From contig NC_059477.1 of the NCBI RefSeq assembly GCF_018139145.2, positions 40,743,002-40,807,001 of the forward strand: a stretch of 64,000 bases of DNA. Reading direction: 5' to 3'. Under the pieces are notes generated by a model. It was not told where the DNA came from, ran no database searches, and saw only the letters and a list, made by a program, of their open reading frames with translations. This document shows, one piece after another, positions 12,340 to 25,130 of the stretch (the stretch's first letter is position 1; the number at the start of each line of letters is the position of its first letter). Source of the stretch: Gymnogyps californianus. Its lineage: Eukaryota > Chordata > Aves > Accipitriformes > Cathartidae. The position numbers and the translations under genes are program-made.

Positions 12340-13760
12340 ATGCTAGTGAATCTTCATAACATTCTGTCATTTATTTTAGAAGATAAAAGCCAAACCCTTG
12401 AATAAATTTGCATTGCAAAAGTTGTCAGCACCTGAATAGAAAATAAATTCCATGCAAAAATCCTAAGGAGAGGAAAAAAAGATTCCACAGTTACACCACC
12501 TGGATACCAGTCTTCAGTTCCTGCCTTAAAACCAATGCGGCTCAGCACTGCCAAGTCTGCTGTGCTCTACCTTGGAAGGAATTGCATTTCGGTGGGACAC
12601 AAATGGATTATTTTTTCCACCTCGCAAGGGTGTTCTGCAGCTCCACTAGCTCACATTTTCAGACTCTGAACTGGAGTTGGTAATCCTTCCCACAACCTAC
12701 TCCATCAGGAACAGCCTTACTGGTACCAGTGGAATTAGTCAAACTAAGAGACTGCTCAGAATAGCAAGGCAGTAGTTTTGGGGACCTTTGACATTATCGC
12801 CAAAAAGGAAGACTTATCATGATTTTTAGACTTCAGTAATTTTCTCGCTTTATCAACAGTGTAGTGGAATCTAGTTATAAAACAATCTAGGTAATATCTG
12901 TACCCTAGAGGAAGGTAAGTGTCCTTATGAAATTGCTCGATGAAGTTATGAGGTGCTTCCTTTTACCGCATCTCTGCTTTTTCCCCATTAAAAGGAACGT
13001 GTATTTTCAGGCACCACAGAGAATTGAAATATACTGCATCATATCATATGAGTGTCTAATGCAAGTACTTTGTGAAAATTACTAATTTGATATCATAATT
13101 ATGCTTGTAATATAAAATTATTAAGCACTGTCATATTGCACAGTAAATGGAACTTATATTGATGTAATAAAATGTATTTCAATTCCATTACAATAACTTT
13201 ATCATATCCTTTAATGGTACCCACAGTTAACAAAAATAAGATACAGTCAGGAAAAACACGGTTGATGAGTACCCTATACTACAATATTAGTTCACAATAG
13301 ATATAATTTGTGAGCTTCCTTATGTGCTTTTTTACATTTATGAACACCTGCAACTTATATTTGTTTTTGTTAGAGAAAGAGATGTTAAAAAGTAGAGGTA
13401 AGATTAGAGGCTAGTAAACAAAATCCCTAGTGTAAGTTCCCTGAATAAATTCAGCATTATACATGACTTTGACTTCTGCTTTATAAATGGAGCTATAAAT
13501 ATTATTGATCCTAAATTCATATTTTTTTTAAAGATCTTACTAGCTCAGTCAGTCAGGACTATGCCAGGATGACATGAAAATAGATCTCTTGTTATGAAAC
13601 CTGAAGCTTATTATCTTGATAAATGTAGCTATGTTTGAGAAATCAGAGGGCGAGGGGTGCAAAGAGAAAGGAGGGACACTGTATTTTAATACAAATATGT
13701 TCAAGTGTTTTTCTCCTCTGTAGAACTGTCACAGCCCAGAATGTATGAACCACTTATTTA
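12340..13760. other. AT-rich noncoding sequence, no gene seen
   Basis: AT-rich DNA with almost no frame above 60 codons. The block 13025-13200 is dense in ATTA/TAAT cores and could be constrained, but nothing specific can be named. Confidence 0.55.
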
Positions 13761-13761
13761 A

Positions 13762-13810
13762 CAGAGGAAAAAAAAGGAAAAAGAAAAAAAAAAAAAAAAA
13801 AAAAAAGAAG
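13762..13810. repeat. A-rich purine tract with a pure A run
   Basis: Purine-only tract ending in 23 uninterrupted A residues (13784-13806). It could be the tail of an eroded plus-strand retroposon, but the sequence upstream matches no element I recognise, and no target-site duplication is evident. It is most simply a homopolymer. Confidence 0.85.
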
Positions 13811-15300
13811 AGTTATGAGAAAGGATGCCAAATCCTCATCTAAACATTTTCATCTAGGTTTCTTTTGTCTGTCAGGGTAAATAAAATGAAGAAACAAACC
13901 ACAACTAGAGGGGGGAAAAGAAAAAAACCAGTCAGCTAAAATGTCATGACTTGCTTCTCTGCAGGTGTCAACTTGACTTCACTGAAATGGCATACAACTT
14001 TGATTTTCTCATCAGGAAAAAATGTTTATTCCCTCTACCAGACCTAACAGATAAGAACGTACTGTGTGTAACGTTGCGTTATTTTGATATTGTGGATTTC
14101 TGTGTATAACTATTCTTGAGACACATGCTAAAAATATTTTGTGTGCTTTGTCTTGAATTGTTGTCATGAATTATTAAATTGAGCTGTTACTTTTTCATTA
14201 AACTGGCAGTCTTAATAATTTAAACACTGGTCTTTAAGAGACTTACTGTATATTGATGATCTTCACAGAAAGAAAGAGAACCTCCCAATTATTTTATATC
14301 TGTCTTGATTTTTTTGTTGTTTTTTAATGCATTGCGTGACATATCATGCATTAACATATGCCTATATTATTTTAGCATGCCAGACAACATTTCTCTACAT
14401 TCGATTTGTCATTGAGAATTTAGCTGGCTTTTATTCCTGTAGCCAGTATTTCCAGTTATGGGAAACTCATACTTTCTGAATGTTCAAGTGTACCTCATGG
14501 GTAAAGGTTCAATTTACTCTAGGAAATGAGGTAGGAAATAACCTTCAAAGTTGTTATATGTGTGTGTGGCAGTTTAGAGTGAACCACTGGTCCATTTGGA
14601 TGGCAACCTTCTTGCACCTGAGCAATATCTGATGCTCCAAAGAAAAACCAAAAGCTGAGAGACTTGTGAAAAAGTTCAGAAGTTACAGCCTGACTTCAAT
14701 AAAAACCTCAACTTTCTTCTCAACTAATTTGAACAAAAAAATGTACTTGCTCTGTGGTGACAAAGGCTGAAAATGAAGTTTTTGGAAAGTTTGTTGGCAA
14801 ATCATTGAGTTTTGTTAATCACCTAAACTTTAACATTGATTAAGTTGTGTTAGATCTTATATAGGAGTGGTTGAGGACCATTTCACTCCCTTCAGGCATG
14901 TGCCTCAAGGACTGGTGTTGGTATAATGGTCAGCAACACTGGAAGCAATTGCTCTGCCATCTCATTACAGCTTTGATTTAACATCTACTTCTCCTATAAC
15001 CCTCTGAAGACCAGAAAGCGGTTACAGAATTTTAATGAAAAAAAATTATATTCAACTACTATTACAACTTCTTTGGAAGGGGATGATTCTGGGTTTTTCC
15101 TCCTCAAGAGCTGCACAATTCACACCCCTGTGAAACCACTTAGTAAGCTTCAATCTTTGAAAGCACAATTTTGCACAATTTTCTTTGAAGAGATGATATG
15201 GATTTCATGATCACAAGCCCTGCAAGTTTGCACCCATCCCTACAGAGCGTATCCTACAGTACTTCCAAATCTATCCGGTCCAGATTTTGACATTAACTTT
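13811..15300. other. AT-rich noncoding sequence with regulatory-looking patch
   Basis: No frame of 60 codons or more starts here on either strand, a notably stop-rich stretch. The portion 14050-14460 has many TTAAT, ATTAAA and TGTCAT cores and looks like constrained noncoding DNA. No gene or repeat is recognised. Confidence 0.5.
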
Positions 15301-15304
15301 TTGC

Positions 15305-15430
15305 ATTACCTGTGGAAAGCCACTTATGTCCTTTGCATTTCTGCTTAACTGTGAAATGGGAATGAGAGAAGTTTTCATCTCTGTAAACAACTACTTCCTT
15401 AGGTGGAATATATTAAACTGAAAAGCATAA
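15305..15430 (+). mobile_element. Ancient MIR-like (CORE-SINE) relic, sense orientation
   Basis: The order GGAAAGCCACTTATGTCC, TTTGCATTTCTGCTTAACTG, TGAAATGGGAATGAGAG, then TACTTCCTTAGGTGGAAT follows the sense strand of MIR-type SINEs (gccacttaacctctctgtgcctcagtttccccatctgtaaaatggggataa, then ctacctcataggg). Divergence is high and both ends are lost. Confidence 0.55.
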
Positions 15431-18400
15431 AAGTGATTTTAAAAATTCAAGTCCTTTTAATATCAACAATGAAAACAGCTTTAAAGTTAGAAGCTAACAC
15501 AAAAACTTCAGCAATTATTCATCCAAACTCAAAATAGAGCAAACCTAGCAGTGACAAAGCCATAAGGTAATACCCACTGTCTCCTAACCAGGAAACTCAT
15601 CCTTAGCTACCAAAACGGCAGCATTCACTGCAGGGCTTTAATGACCATTTTTAGCATATTTTGGTATGAAAACTACATCATCCTCACTCAAATAGTTCCA
15701 GCTGACCCTCAGGAAGTATTGGTTTAGACTTTCCCCTCTTTTGGCTTCATCTCTAGAGGAAATACAAACTTGCCTGAAAACTATCATTTTTCTAACCAGT
15801 TAAGGGTTCAGTCTAGTCCTCATCCCTGGAATGGTGACCACCAGCAATTAGCTTACAAGACTACAAGAAGCGTAAGTAGATATTCAGATTTCAGGAATTT
15901 TTAGGTCACTCCATTAAAACTTTCAAACTTGAATTAAAACTAACAAAAACAAATTAATAGATTTTTTTAGAAATAACTTTCCTGCCAAACAAATTAGTCT
16001 GTGAAATGCAGAAGAAGAAAGGAGTCTAAAATATTGAAATGCTTTATAAACAGAAGAATAATATATTAGGTCTAAAGAGAAAACAATAAATTAATAATCT
16101 CTGAAATCTAATCCCAGGACAGACATCATTTGCATTGGTGGGTTTACCAAGTCCCTTAATCCCTTGAACCTCACTCAACTACATCACAAAACAACAAAGC
16201 AAGAACTGTTTCAAAATACCTCCCCAAAACCCAGAACAAACTCTCAGCTCTCACAGTCTTCTTATGGTAGACCTAGCGATGACAAAAATCAGAAATTTTG
16301 GGAGTCAGTTAGTGTTTATGATCGATGGTGATGTGTTACTTAAGTAACACCGATGCTCCTTTTACACAGCACAACCGTAGCAAGATTACAAAATATTAAC
16401 GTCAAACATCACATAAAGTATGAATAATCTTCATTGCTACAAATTTTTAAAATGCATCATATTTCTTTCCCACATATGTCCTTGTAGCCTCATAAAACAA
16501 ACTGTTTCATTATATGATTATGGGTTTGTGTATATATATCACAAAATGTTAGCTACTGCAAAAAGTAAGAAAATAGATTTTGACATTGGAGAATTATTTT
16601 TCTACTCTCCTGTGCCTTTGGATCTAAAGGCAGAGCTACTCGGCTGTTTAATCTGGCCTGAGTCCAGGACTGCATACCATGGTGAGAGATGCCAAGAACA
16701 GTGATGCCACATGAAACAGAAGTTATCTTCTACAAACTCAGAATGATCACAGGGCAATTTGTAATTTAACTGATATAAAGAACAATCTCGTTTAGTTTTC
16801 TTGTCTGGTCAGGAGCGATTTTCATCTGGGCAACTGAATTTTGTTCTTATTAATAAGATGTATGAGATGCTGTGATCACTTCACTACGCAGCGTTTGACA
16901 ACCCTTCCATACCACGTCCACTGAAATGCATGGCCCTACCTTCCCTGAGCATGTCTTTCAGTCCTTAACTACATTAGAGGGTCACAAATTGCAGTGAACA
17001 GCCATTAAATGTGTTTGTTTTTTCCTTATGCAGACAAACTCTTAAGTGTTGAAATCTAAACATATATGAAAAAGAAACACTCTTCGTCCAGTTTCCACTT
17101 TATCACTAGTTAAAACTGTCTAGGTAGGAAGCCCTGTATGCTTTCTCTCCTTCGTTGTAAAGTGGCCGTATACTGCCAACTTTTTAATTAATCCGCATTT
17201 CAGACTGCTATCATTGTTCAGTTTATTAGTTTCCAAAAAGGTTAGATAATTTCAGATGTACTATATGTATAAGATGGTAGTCACAACAGCAAATTTGTAT
17301 AAAATATCATGTGATTATATTTTTATTTATCATATGGAAAAAACTCAACCTTTCATTCTCATCCTAAGATAAAATTCCTCCCCACTTCTGTGAATACCCA
17401 GAGTCACAGGTCCCATTGCTCTGGCTGGGAGAAGACAATAGAGGTTTTCGGAGGGCACCGTGCATGTCTCAGTAGTCGTGCAAATCAGTTTTTCATTACT
17501 AAACAGTACTGTTAGCAGGTATTTCTCTTTTGGGGTACACAAAATGAGTGTTTAATAACATCCCTGTTCACTTATTACTGCCTTCTGATGATTCCTGCCT
17601 CACAATACAAGCCCAAGCATCCCAGCTACCTTGGTTAAACAGTTATTTCATGGTTGTTTGCCCCATGTGAATCCAAATATTTTCAGACTCATTTTCTCTC
17701 TATAGTTGAGGGTCCATACTGCCAAACTGCCAAACTCCCTTATTTAAATGTCAATAGCAGCTTTGTAAGTAAAGTAAAATTTCTTCTTTATATTTCCATT
17801 TGAAAGCTCTCTCTTACTTGTTCAACTTGGACTTCAGGTTCTGTACACGAAGACCTCAGTAATTATTAGAAGTCAGATAATTACACTCTGCAATGACTTT
17901 TCAATATTTTCAAAGTTCTACAGTCTTACTGGATTTCAAAATTATTCTTTGAAACTAGGTAAGATCCTGTAATTGCAATCAACTATCATAGGGGAATAAG
18001 TTCCACTCACTGTAGTTGTTACTGTTTTATTTTTGGTGTTCAATAGTAGGTGCTTTGAAAACTTTCTTTGAACAAGATGACAGAGGAGTAGTAGTGTGAA
18101 AAGTAATGCTTCACCAAATTAAGTGTTCATGTTATTGAAACATAGCACTGGGGTATGTTTGAGCTTGGAACAGGTACATCAGACGGTCTGTTCTGAGATC
18201 ATATGAAAATTTAGAGTACTAAAGATGGGATACACAATTGCTATGGGAGATGGGAATTAAAATTAAGGACTTTTGCCTATGATGTATGAAAACTAGCTTA
18301 TCAGTAATTTTACACTAACTCCTCAAGAAGAGTAAAGAGCCTAGCAAAGGAAGGATTTTCACTATATCATAGAACTTGATCAAAATTCAGATAAGACAGG

Positions 18401-19540
18401 AAGAAACACAACAAAAGCTAGGATATGATATTTGTGCTCATTACTATCATCTGATATCTTGCAAAAAACCCAACCCCAATCACATGGAAGCAAACAACCA
18501 AAAACCATTTAAAAACCCTATGAAGTTTGTATCTCACCTGCAGCATCTATCCACTTTTTCACCTGAAAATGTTTCCATTTCAGTGTAATTTTGAATTTGG
18601 TAGAAAGATTTAAATTGTTTGTAGTAGGCAATATAACCTTTTCCTGATACGGAGACACTGAAGTACCTCCTGATACATTAGCAACACCCTATAAGCAAAT
18701 ACTCTGACTTCTACTCTCTGCCATACCCTTGATGAAAACGGGCTTTAAAAGCCTGGCTCCAGGCTTTCCCATTTCCTGCCACTGGAGGGTTTAAATAGGT
18801 GACAGGACGGGGCACACCCGTCCCATCAGATGAACATGGGCTACTCAGTACCCGTGTCTCCTTGCCCAATGAAAGATGATTCTTGCATGACACAGAACTA
18901 TGAGTTTAAACAAAAATAACACGTAAGGAGGTTATTTTACAAGCAGCATACCCATGGATAGTGTCTAACAAACCGGTTTCTACAACAAGGTCTACATATA
19001 AAATAAGCAGGTACTTTGTGCTATGGGTTCTCAGTTTCCGTGTTATAACTACTGGTCAGATCTTCCAGCTCTCACACTCAATACAATCATTTTCATCTGT
19101 GCAAAGTGGACACAAACATAAGTGTCCTGGCACGGTATCACTCTGAACTGCTTTGGATGGGTGTGAAACATGGGAAAGATGTAAGGCTGTAGAAAAGTAG
19201 ACTCATTAGGAAAATGTATAGCAGCACATCAAAATTGTCCATTTCTATTGTCATAAAAATAATTACAATAAGAAAAAAACAATCAGAGGAAAACTAGAGG
19301 GGTAGTATCATTTAGCAGATAATTGTATACAACCTTCTCGAGACAATAAAATACAAAAACAACTAAAACGGAAGGGAATTACTGGTTGGTTTAGTGTATG
19401 TTGAAGCTATTACGGCGTTGAATGTTTTTCCTAGTGAAACGGTGGAAACCTTGACACTTGGAGGGGCATGTAAAATGAGATTCAAGAAGACACTGGAAAT
19501 ATAAAATGAGCATCAGAAGACATCAGACCAGATAACCTCC
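15431..19540. other. AT-rich noncoding sequence, no gene seen
   Basis: AT-rich DNA with sparse short frames (up to 94 codons at 16420-16704, no recognisable protein). Contains a perfect 18-bp palindrome at 16333-16350. No transposon is recognised. Confidence 0.55.
16333..16350. repeat. Perfect 18-bp palindrome
   Basis: GTGTTACTTAAGTAACAC reads the same on both strands with no spacer. It could be a symmetric binding site for a dimeric factor, or chance. Neighbouring CGATGGTGAT and CACCGATGC extend the symmetry imperfectly. Confidence 0.8.
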
Positions 19541-19880
19541 CAGTCTGCACCACCATGTTTTACAGCCACGCGTTCCGCTAGTGCTGTTTCCGGAGCCTCC
19601 ACTGCTGCTGGTCCCTATGGCCATGCCTGCATTGGGCATCACAGACCCCATTCCATTCTGGAAGGACGTGGGAACCGCTCAGCCAAGTGCTATAAAGGGA
19701 ACGCCACCACCTCCCGATGTGTGAGCACCGGGATTTATGTGAGGAGCAAACACCAGCAAGCGAACACAGCTGTTGCAGGCATTACACAGCTTTTCATCCC
19801 TGAACACTTCGAGGCCTCCAGAAAGACACTCTGGGAGGTTGCAGAGCACCATGCAGGTGGAGAGGGACCTCTTCTAGCAT
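19540..19880. other. GC-richer unassigned segment
   Basis: Composition shifts abruptly to GC-richer, with several CpG sites (ACGCG, TTCCGCT, TTCCGG, AACGCC, CCCGATG) inside AT-rich flanks. A TATAAAG word sits at 19691-19697. Such an island of different composition could be an old LTR or DNA-transposon relic or a small exon cluster. I cannot match it to anything and no long frame is present. Confidence 0.3.
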
Positions 19881-21475
19881 TTTAAAATGTTTCTCAGCCT
19901 CAGGGCTGCATATTGCAAACAGGTTTCACTTGCTAGCACATTACCTCTTTTCCTTTGTACAGAACCACCTTGCAGGTTCACCTCCCCTATCTTCAAGGTT
20001 CAAGGCAAATACACAAGATATTCCCAAAGCCGTGGGAAATGTTCTCAGGTTTGCAAAGCTTTTCTGTACTGTTTTAATGAAAACTCACTGTGGTTCTAAT
20101 GGAAAGAAAATACCTTAAACAGACCTTTAACAAGAAATATAGAAGGGGGGAAAAAAAACCATTAAGTGTGAAGTTTGACCAGTGTTAGTGAAACAAAAGA
20201 CCACAGCATACAAGTTTAAATACCAGATAACGCTGTCACCGTCAGGTTGCCAGGAAGAGTTAAAATTCAGGTCTCCTGTCTGGAAAAAGTATTACAGGAA
20301 TATATTCTGAACTTTGCACAGTTCATTTTTGTTACAAATTAGATGTATCATAAGATTTATTGAGATGCCTCATGTTTAATAAAATAGTCATAACAGTTTG
20401 TGATATTTCACAGGATAAATAATAGGATTGTTAACTGTATTTGTATAGCAGGTCTCAGAATAATAAATGGATCATTCAATAACGAACTGACAACAAGTTA
20501 TTTCAGGTTATAAAAATGTGTGAGATAAGAGTCAAAATGACAAAACTCAAAGGATCAGAAGTTCTAGGGCAGACAACATTTGAGTCTAAAATCAGGTTAC
20601 CCCAATCCAAGCATCATTTAAACTCTGAAACCACTTGAAATAAGGAGATGGAAATTTCCACATCAAGTATTTTCCAAGCCAAATCCACAACAGGACAGTG
20701 GAGGCAACCGTTCTTTTATTTCTACACAGCTCAAGACATCTCAATCTTCTCATGTTATTCAAATCTAATAAAAGATTAATATCCTTTTAGAATAAAATAA
20801 TATAAAAGTATCTGAAGATAAACACATAACAATTATTCATCCTGGCTATGCCCCTCAAAGAACACATGAACAGAGATAGTTCAATACTTTTCAAAAAGTA
20901 CATTCTTTCGAAAATATTAACAAGTGAAGACTCTCTGAGTGTATTTGACTTCTAAATAAATTTCTTTTTCTGGAACTGCTGAGGAGGCAGACATTCTTAG
21001 TGAGGTCAATGAGACTTACTGATTGCACAGTGTTACGGAAAATTAGGCTACTTATTTGGGAACTAAATATGGATTTTAAGAGCATTCAGTGAAGTCACAC
21101 TTTTGAGCATTTTGGAGCTGGCCTACATTTTTAAAGAGAAGTTTGAGACATTGAGCAACAACTTTTCAGAAGAACAAAATATTTATTATGTCGTTCGTAG
21201 CAATTAAAGGCAATTCACATAATCTGAAAAAGATTATTTGGGCAGGGGGGGAGGCTGGCTACCCTTCCATTTTTCCTGTAACAAGATATCATTTTGCAAT
21301 CCACTCAACATATTTAGGGTGCCCCCAATTCTTGTCAGCTTTGGACTCTGAGGTATCTAGAGGACAAGGAGTGGGTCCCCAGGATGGTATTTGCCCCACC
21401 AGTGTTTGCCTCTCGCCTGTATGTCAGGATAAAGAACGGTGGAGATGAGACAGCTTAAAGAGGAGGGACAAAAGA
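19881..21475. other. AT-rich noncoding sequence, no gene seen
   Basis: The block 20310-20510 is AT-rich with TAATAAAT/TTTAATAAAAT words and could be constrained. Otherwise nothing nameable. Frames are all below 90 codons. Confidence 0.5.
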
Positions 21476-21479
21476 ACAG

Positions 21480-21960
21480 GATGTAAATGAACACTTTCTG
21501 TGAATAAGCACTTTCTGTGTTTTAGAGTAATTGTTAAAATTTAAAGAACACTCTCTCCAAAAGTCATTCTCGTGTATTTTATCAGGGTCAGTTTATATTC
21601 GAAGTTTGCCTATCCGAGTCTCAGCAGGAAGCTGAGCTGTTGATATTGTTTAGGTCTTTGATGTTCACAACAATAATAATGTAAATTGACTAAATAATGA
21701 CAACTTTCACCAAAAAAAGTTTTTAAAACCCCACATAGCTAGCCATTTTAAACTAAAACAACTGCTCTTGCTATCAATTTAAGTAATCACTTTCCCAGCT
21801 GACAGATGCAAAGCTCTCTGTTCAGATAATGACTTTTCCAGCTGACGAGAGTCAGGGAACAGGAAGTGTATGTGGGGATAAGTGTTTGGGAATTAGAGGA
21901 CAGCCAAAGTTTGCGGCTACCTGTATTATCTGAATGAGGTTAGTTTACTTTTACTGGCAC
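21480..21960. promoter_or_regulatory. Candidate enhancer with paired E-box/TALE-like motifs
   Basis: Two copies of a CCAGCTGAC motif lie 43 bp apart (E-box cores CAGCTG at 21796-21801 and 21839-21844). The first reads CAGCTGACAG, a bHLH E-box fused to a TGACAG core as bound by MEIS/PBX-type TALE homeodomain proteins. The surrounding 400 bp has TAAATTGAC, AATAATGAC and AGATAATGAC repeats of similar theme. This is a reading of motifs, not evidence of activity. Confidence 0.3.
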
Positions 21961-24560
21961 ATTTTTACCTGAAATCAGCATAGATAAACATTTAAAAATA
22001 TGTTTAGTACAGCAGTATACTTTCTTCCAGTACTAGGCAATTTTAAAAGTTTTTTATTTTCTGTTTGAGAGCAAAATTATTACATCAGCCAGTAGCTGCA
22101 GTTTTCAACAGTGCTTTTACAGGGCAATGAGAAATGGTACATGCTGTATTGTTTCAGTCTGTGCTTAAGCCAAACCTGTTCCCTGATTTTCAGCAGTGTT
22201 GGAAATGCAGTGCCTCCTGGCTACAAAAAAACCCATCTTTTTAGAAACATGGACCCAATAGAGAACTGGCAAACTATGTGCTATATTCATACGATTGACT
22301 GTCCTATGGAGTAGTAAGGAGGTTACTACCAATTTGCAAAAGGACGGCGTCAAGGCCTATCCAACACTTGGGGCGTTTTTGTGCACCCTAATTCCTCAAT
22401 ACCCTTGGACGTGGCTCAAAAGATGCAAATAACAAGCCAGTTCCTAAATTATACCTCTGCCCAGCTCGTAGAGAGTTACCTTTTCAAAACGAATGATAAG
22501 CCTCATGTGGACATGCCAAAGAGGACATGCCATGCTTCCTTGTCCGTACTAGAAAGCAGTATATTTAATCTTGAGTTGAGCAGGGAAGAAGAGGCCACAT
22601 GTTAGCTCTCCCTGGAGCTGTCAGAAGCATAAAGCTGAAAATCTGATGGCAGTTTCATGACCCAGCCTTTTCCTGTAGACCAACATGTCAAACGGCAACT
22701 GCTAAGTTGCCCTAAAATAACCGAATCTCCATCATACATTAAAGTAACTCTGCTGGGCTGATCATCGTAAAAAGTTATAACCCAACATCATACTTTGGCA
22801 TTTACCAGGAAAGGAAAGTCTGAGGAACTTCGGCTACAAGTCTGTAAAAGTATCAACATAAGCCAGCACATACGACTGTCAAGCTGATATGAAATGAAAT
22901 ATTTCTATTCATGATGACAGACTGAAATTTTTATTAGGTTTGACTAAACCGGAAACAAATTTATTGTGGGGGGGTTTTATCTTGTGCTCCCTATCCTGCA
23001 ATATTAATATTGTAAAACAAAAAAAAATCAATTTTGAAGAAAACAAAGAAATAAAAAAGTAAAATTCTTGAGCAGCTGTATCAGTAGTCTTCATGCCAAT
23101 GATAGCTAAAAACTGCAAGAAAAATTACCAGTTTTTCAGTTTAACGCTTGCCATAGCCTTATTATGTCTGTTTCTATTTCTCATCTACCCAGAAATTTGC
23201 TTTTTCAAGTTAAACATCCCACAGTCATAATAATAAATCAAATATGAGGCTTGAACTCAATGTCTCTGTTTTTTCTCTTCTGCTTAGAAGACACTGGCGG
23301 TAAAAAGCAGCATACGTGAGAAAAGTAACACAATACAGAATATGGAATGAAAGTGAGCTAAGTAAAATCATGATAAGAACTCGAGGGAAAGACTGAAATC
23401 TAATCTCTTAGAAAAGAAATAATATATATGAAGGAAAGAAATAGCATACAAAAGTACCAACATGCATGTGTTCATGCTGCACACTCCTTTTTAGTGCGGC
23501 TCTGTCACACCTGCGCACACAAAAACTACAGAACATTTTCTTGTGCTTTTATTTTTTTCTTCTATTCATATAGCTTTAGCATAAGTTCATTATAACGATA
23601 TGACTTTTTTATTAATCTAACTGCAAGGAGAAAGGAGAAGTGATTGTGGCAAGATATGGAGTTTCACAAACGAAGTAAAGGAATGCAAGAGCGCAATATC
23701 AGACTTCCACAGAATCTCTCAAACATTGGAAGTCTATTCTCTCATCAAACAACATTTCTTAGTGAAGCGCAGGGGAGGTCTCACAGCGCACACTGATGAT
23801 AGGAAATGCAATCCAAAGCTCCACATATTGTTTTATTTACTTTTAAAAAAATTAAACTTCATTGAAAACCTGCTTTGGCCTCAGACCCATGACATCACAC
23901 ACCAGAAACTATTACTTTCCTTTGAAACGTGCCCAGTAAACTTTAAAAGGCTATTCCTCCAAATGCAGAGTACATACATATACTTAAGGGGTTAATAAAC
24001 TCTTACAGTATACCAAAATCACAAGTTTTATACCTCAACTCTGTACAGTTGGAGCTCCTAAGAGAGGAGTAATTGCATTGTAGTAATGTTAAAGTTTGAT
24101 TTAGGTTTCTCCATCCGCAGAATGAAGTGTGTCTTACTTCTCAGGTGTGAGACTTGGCCGCTCTGCCTTTTGCAATATATTATCCCAACACTGTCAGAAA
24201 ATGCTCAGCAGTGCCAATTCTTACTAAACTGGGTGTGTTATAAATCCAGTGTAAGCAGGGGATTTCTTATGCCAACAATGCTTCTCAACCTTTACCTTAT
24301 TACCACACTTCTTGGCTGCTCCGAGATAAAAATCTTTTAAGCTTTTTTACTGCTTGTGTGTGAAATCTCAGATAACGTAGCCAAATGCAGGGAAAGTTCA
24401 GGGCTGTTTTATGACTCCATTTTATCAAAAAGTTTGATCTACAAAGCCTGAACGCACGAATTCGTTGCTGTTGGATGAGGTCAGTGAAACCACACCCATT
24501 CCCTCGACAGACCTTCCTTCTCCTTTAGTAGACAATTTTACGTGGGCTACAGAAATATGC
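21961..24560. other. Noncoding sequence, no gene seen
   Basis: AT-rich to mixed DNA with short frames on both strands and no recognisable protein, repeat or RNA gene. Confidence 0.55.
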
Positions 24561-25130
24561 CCTGTCAGACGAGAAACACTTGCCCTCGGATTGAACGCGA
24601 TGCCAAGTAAATCAGGAGTTTTTCTACGCGGCGGACTTCAGCGCCGTGTGTGCTTAAGACACATTATCTGTGAGTTTTGGAGGTGAAGTCCCTCCGTAAT
24701 GAAATTCAGCTGAGCAGGAACTAGCCTAGAAACACCAGAAGGAACGCCGAGGCCTAATGACAAGACAGGTTTGGCACAGAGGGATGCATGAAACAAAATA
24801 ACCACAGTGAAGATTTCCAGAGAAAAATGTTAATCGTCTTGTAAGAAGGGAAGTGTGTGACATGAGGAACGGGGAGGAATGGCGAACACATGTCAAGCAG
24901 CACTCTTTATTTACCTTTCATTAGCGTGTCTTCCTAGGAGAAGGTTAAATACTCCAGGAGAGGGATGGGATTTTTCTTATGTTAACTAATCCAGACAAAA
25001 GTGAACGGAGATTTGCTTTCTTCAGCATTCATTGATATTAATTGCTTTATTGAACTAGCTGTGGGAACACAGATTTCCCAATGCCAGCATAAAGGATCAT
25101 TATTTATAAGCTAACTGATCCCACAAATTC
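24560..25130. other. Candidate conserved noncoding block
   Basis: Complex sequence with homeodomain-like cores (TTCATTAGCG, GTTAACTAATCC, TGATATTAATTGC, GGATCATTATT) and several CpG sites at its left edge. No open frame above 75 codons. Its look is that of a regulatory element. Unconfirmed. Confidence 0.27.

Noticed and set aside
13762..13810. A-rich tract as the tail of a SINE or processed pseudogene
   Set aside because: Sequence upstream matches no SINE or gene I recognise and no target-site duplication is visible.
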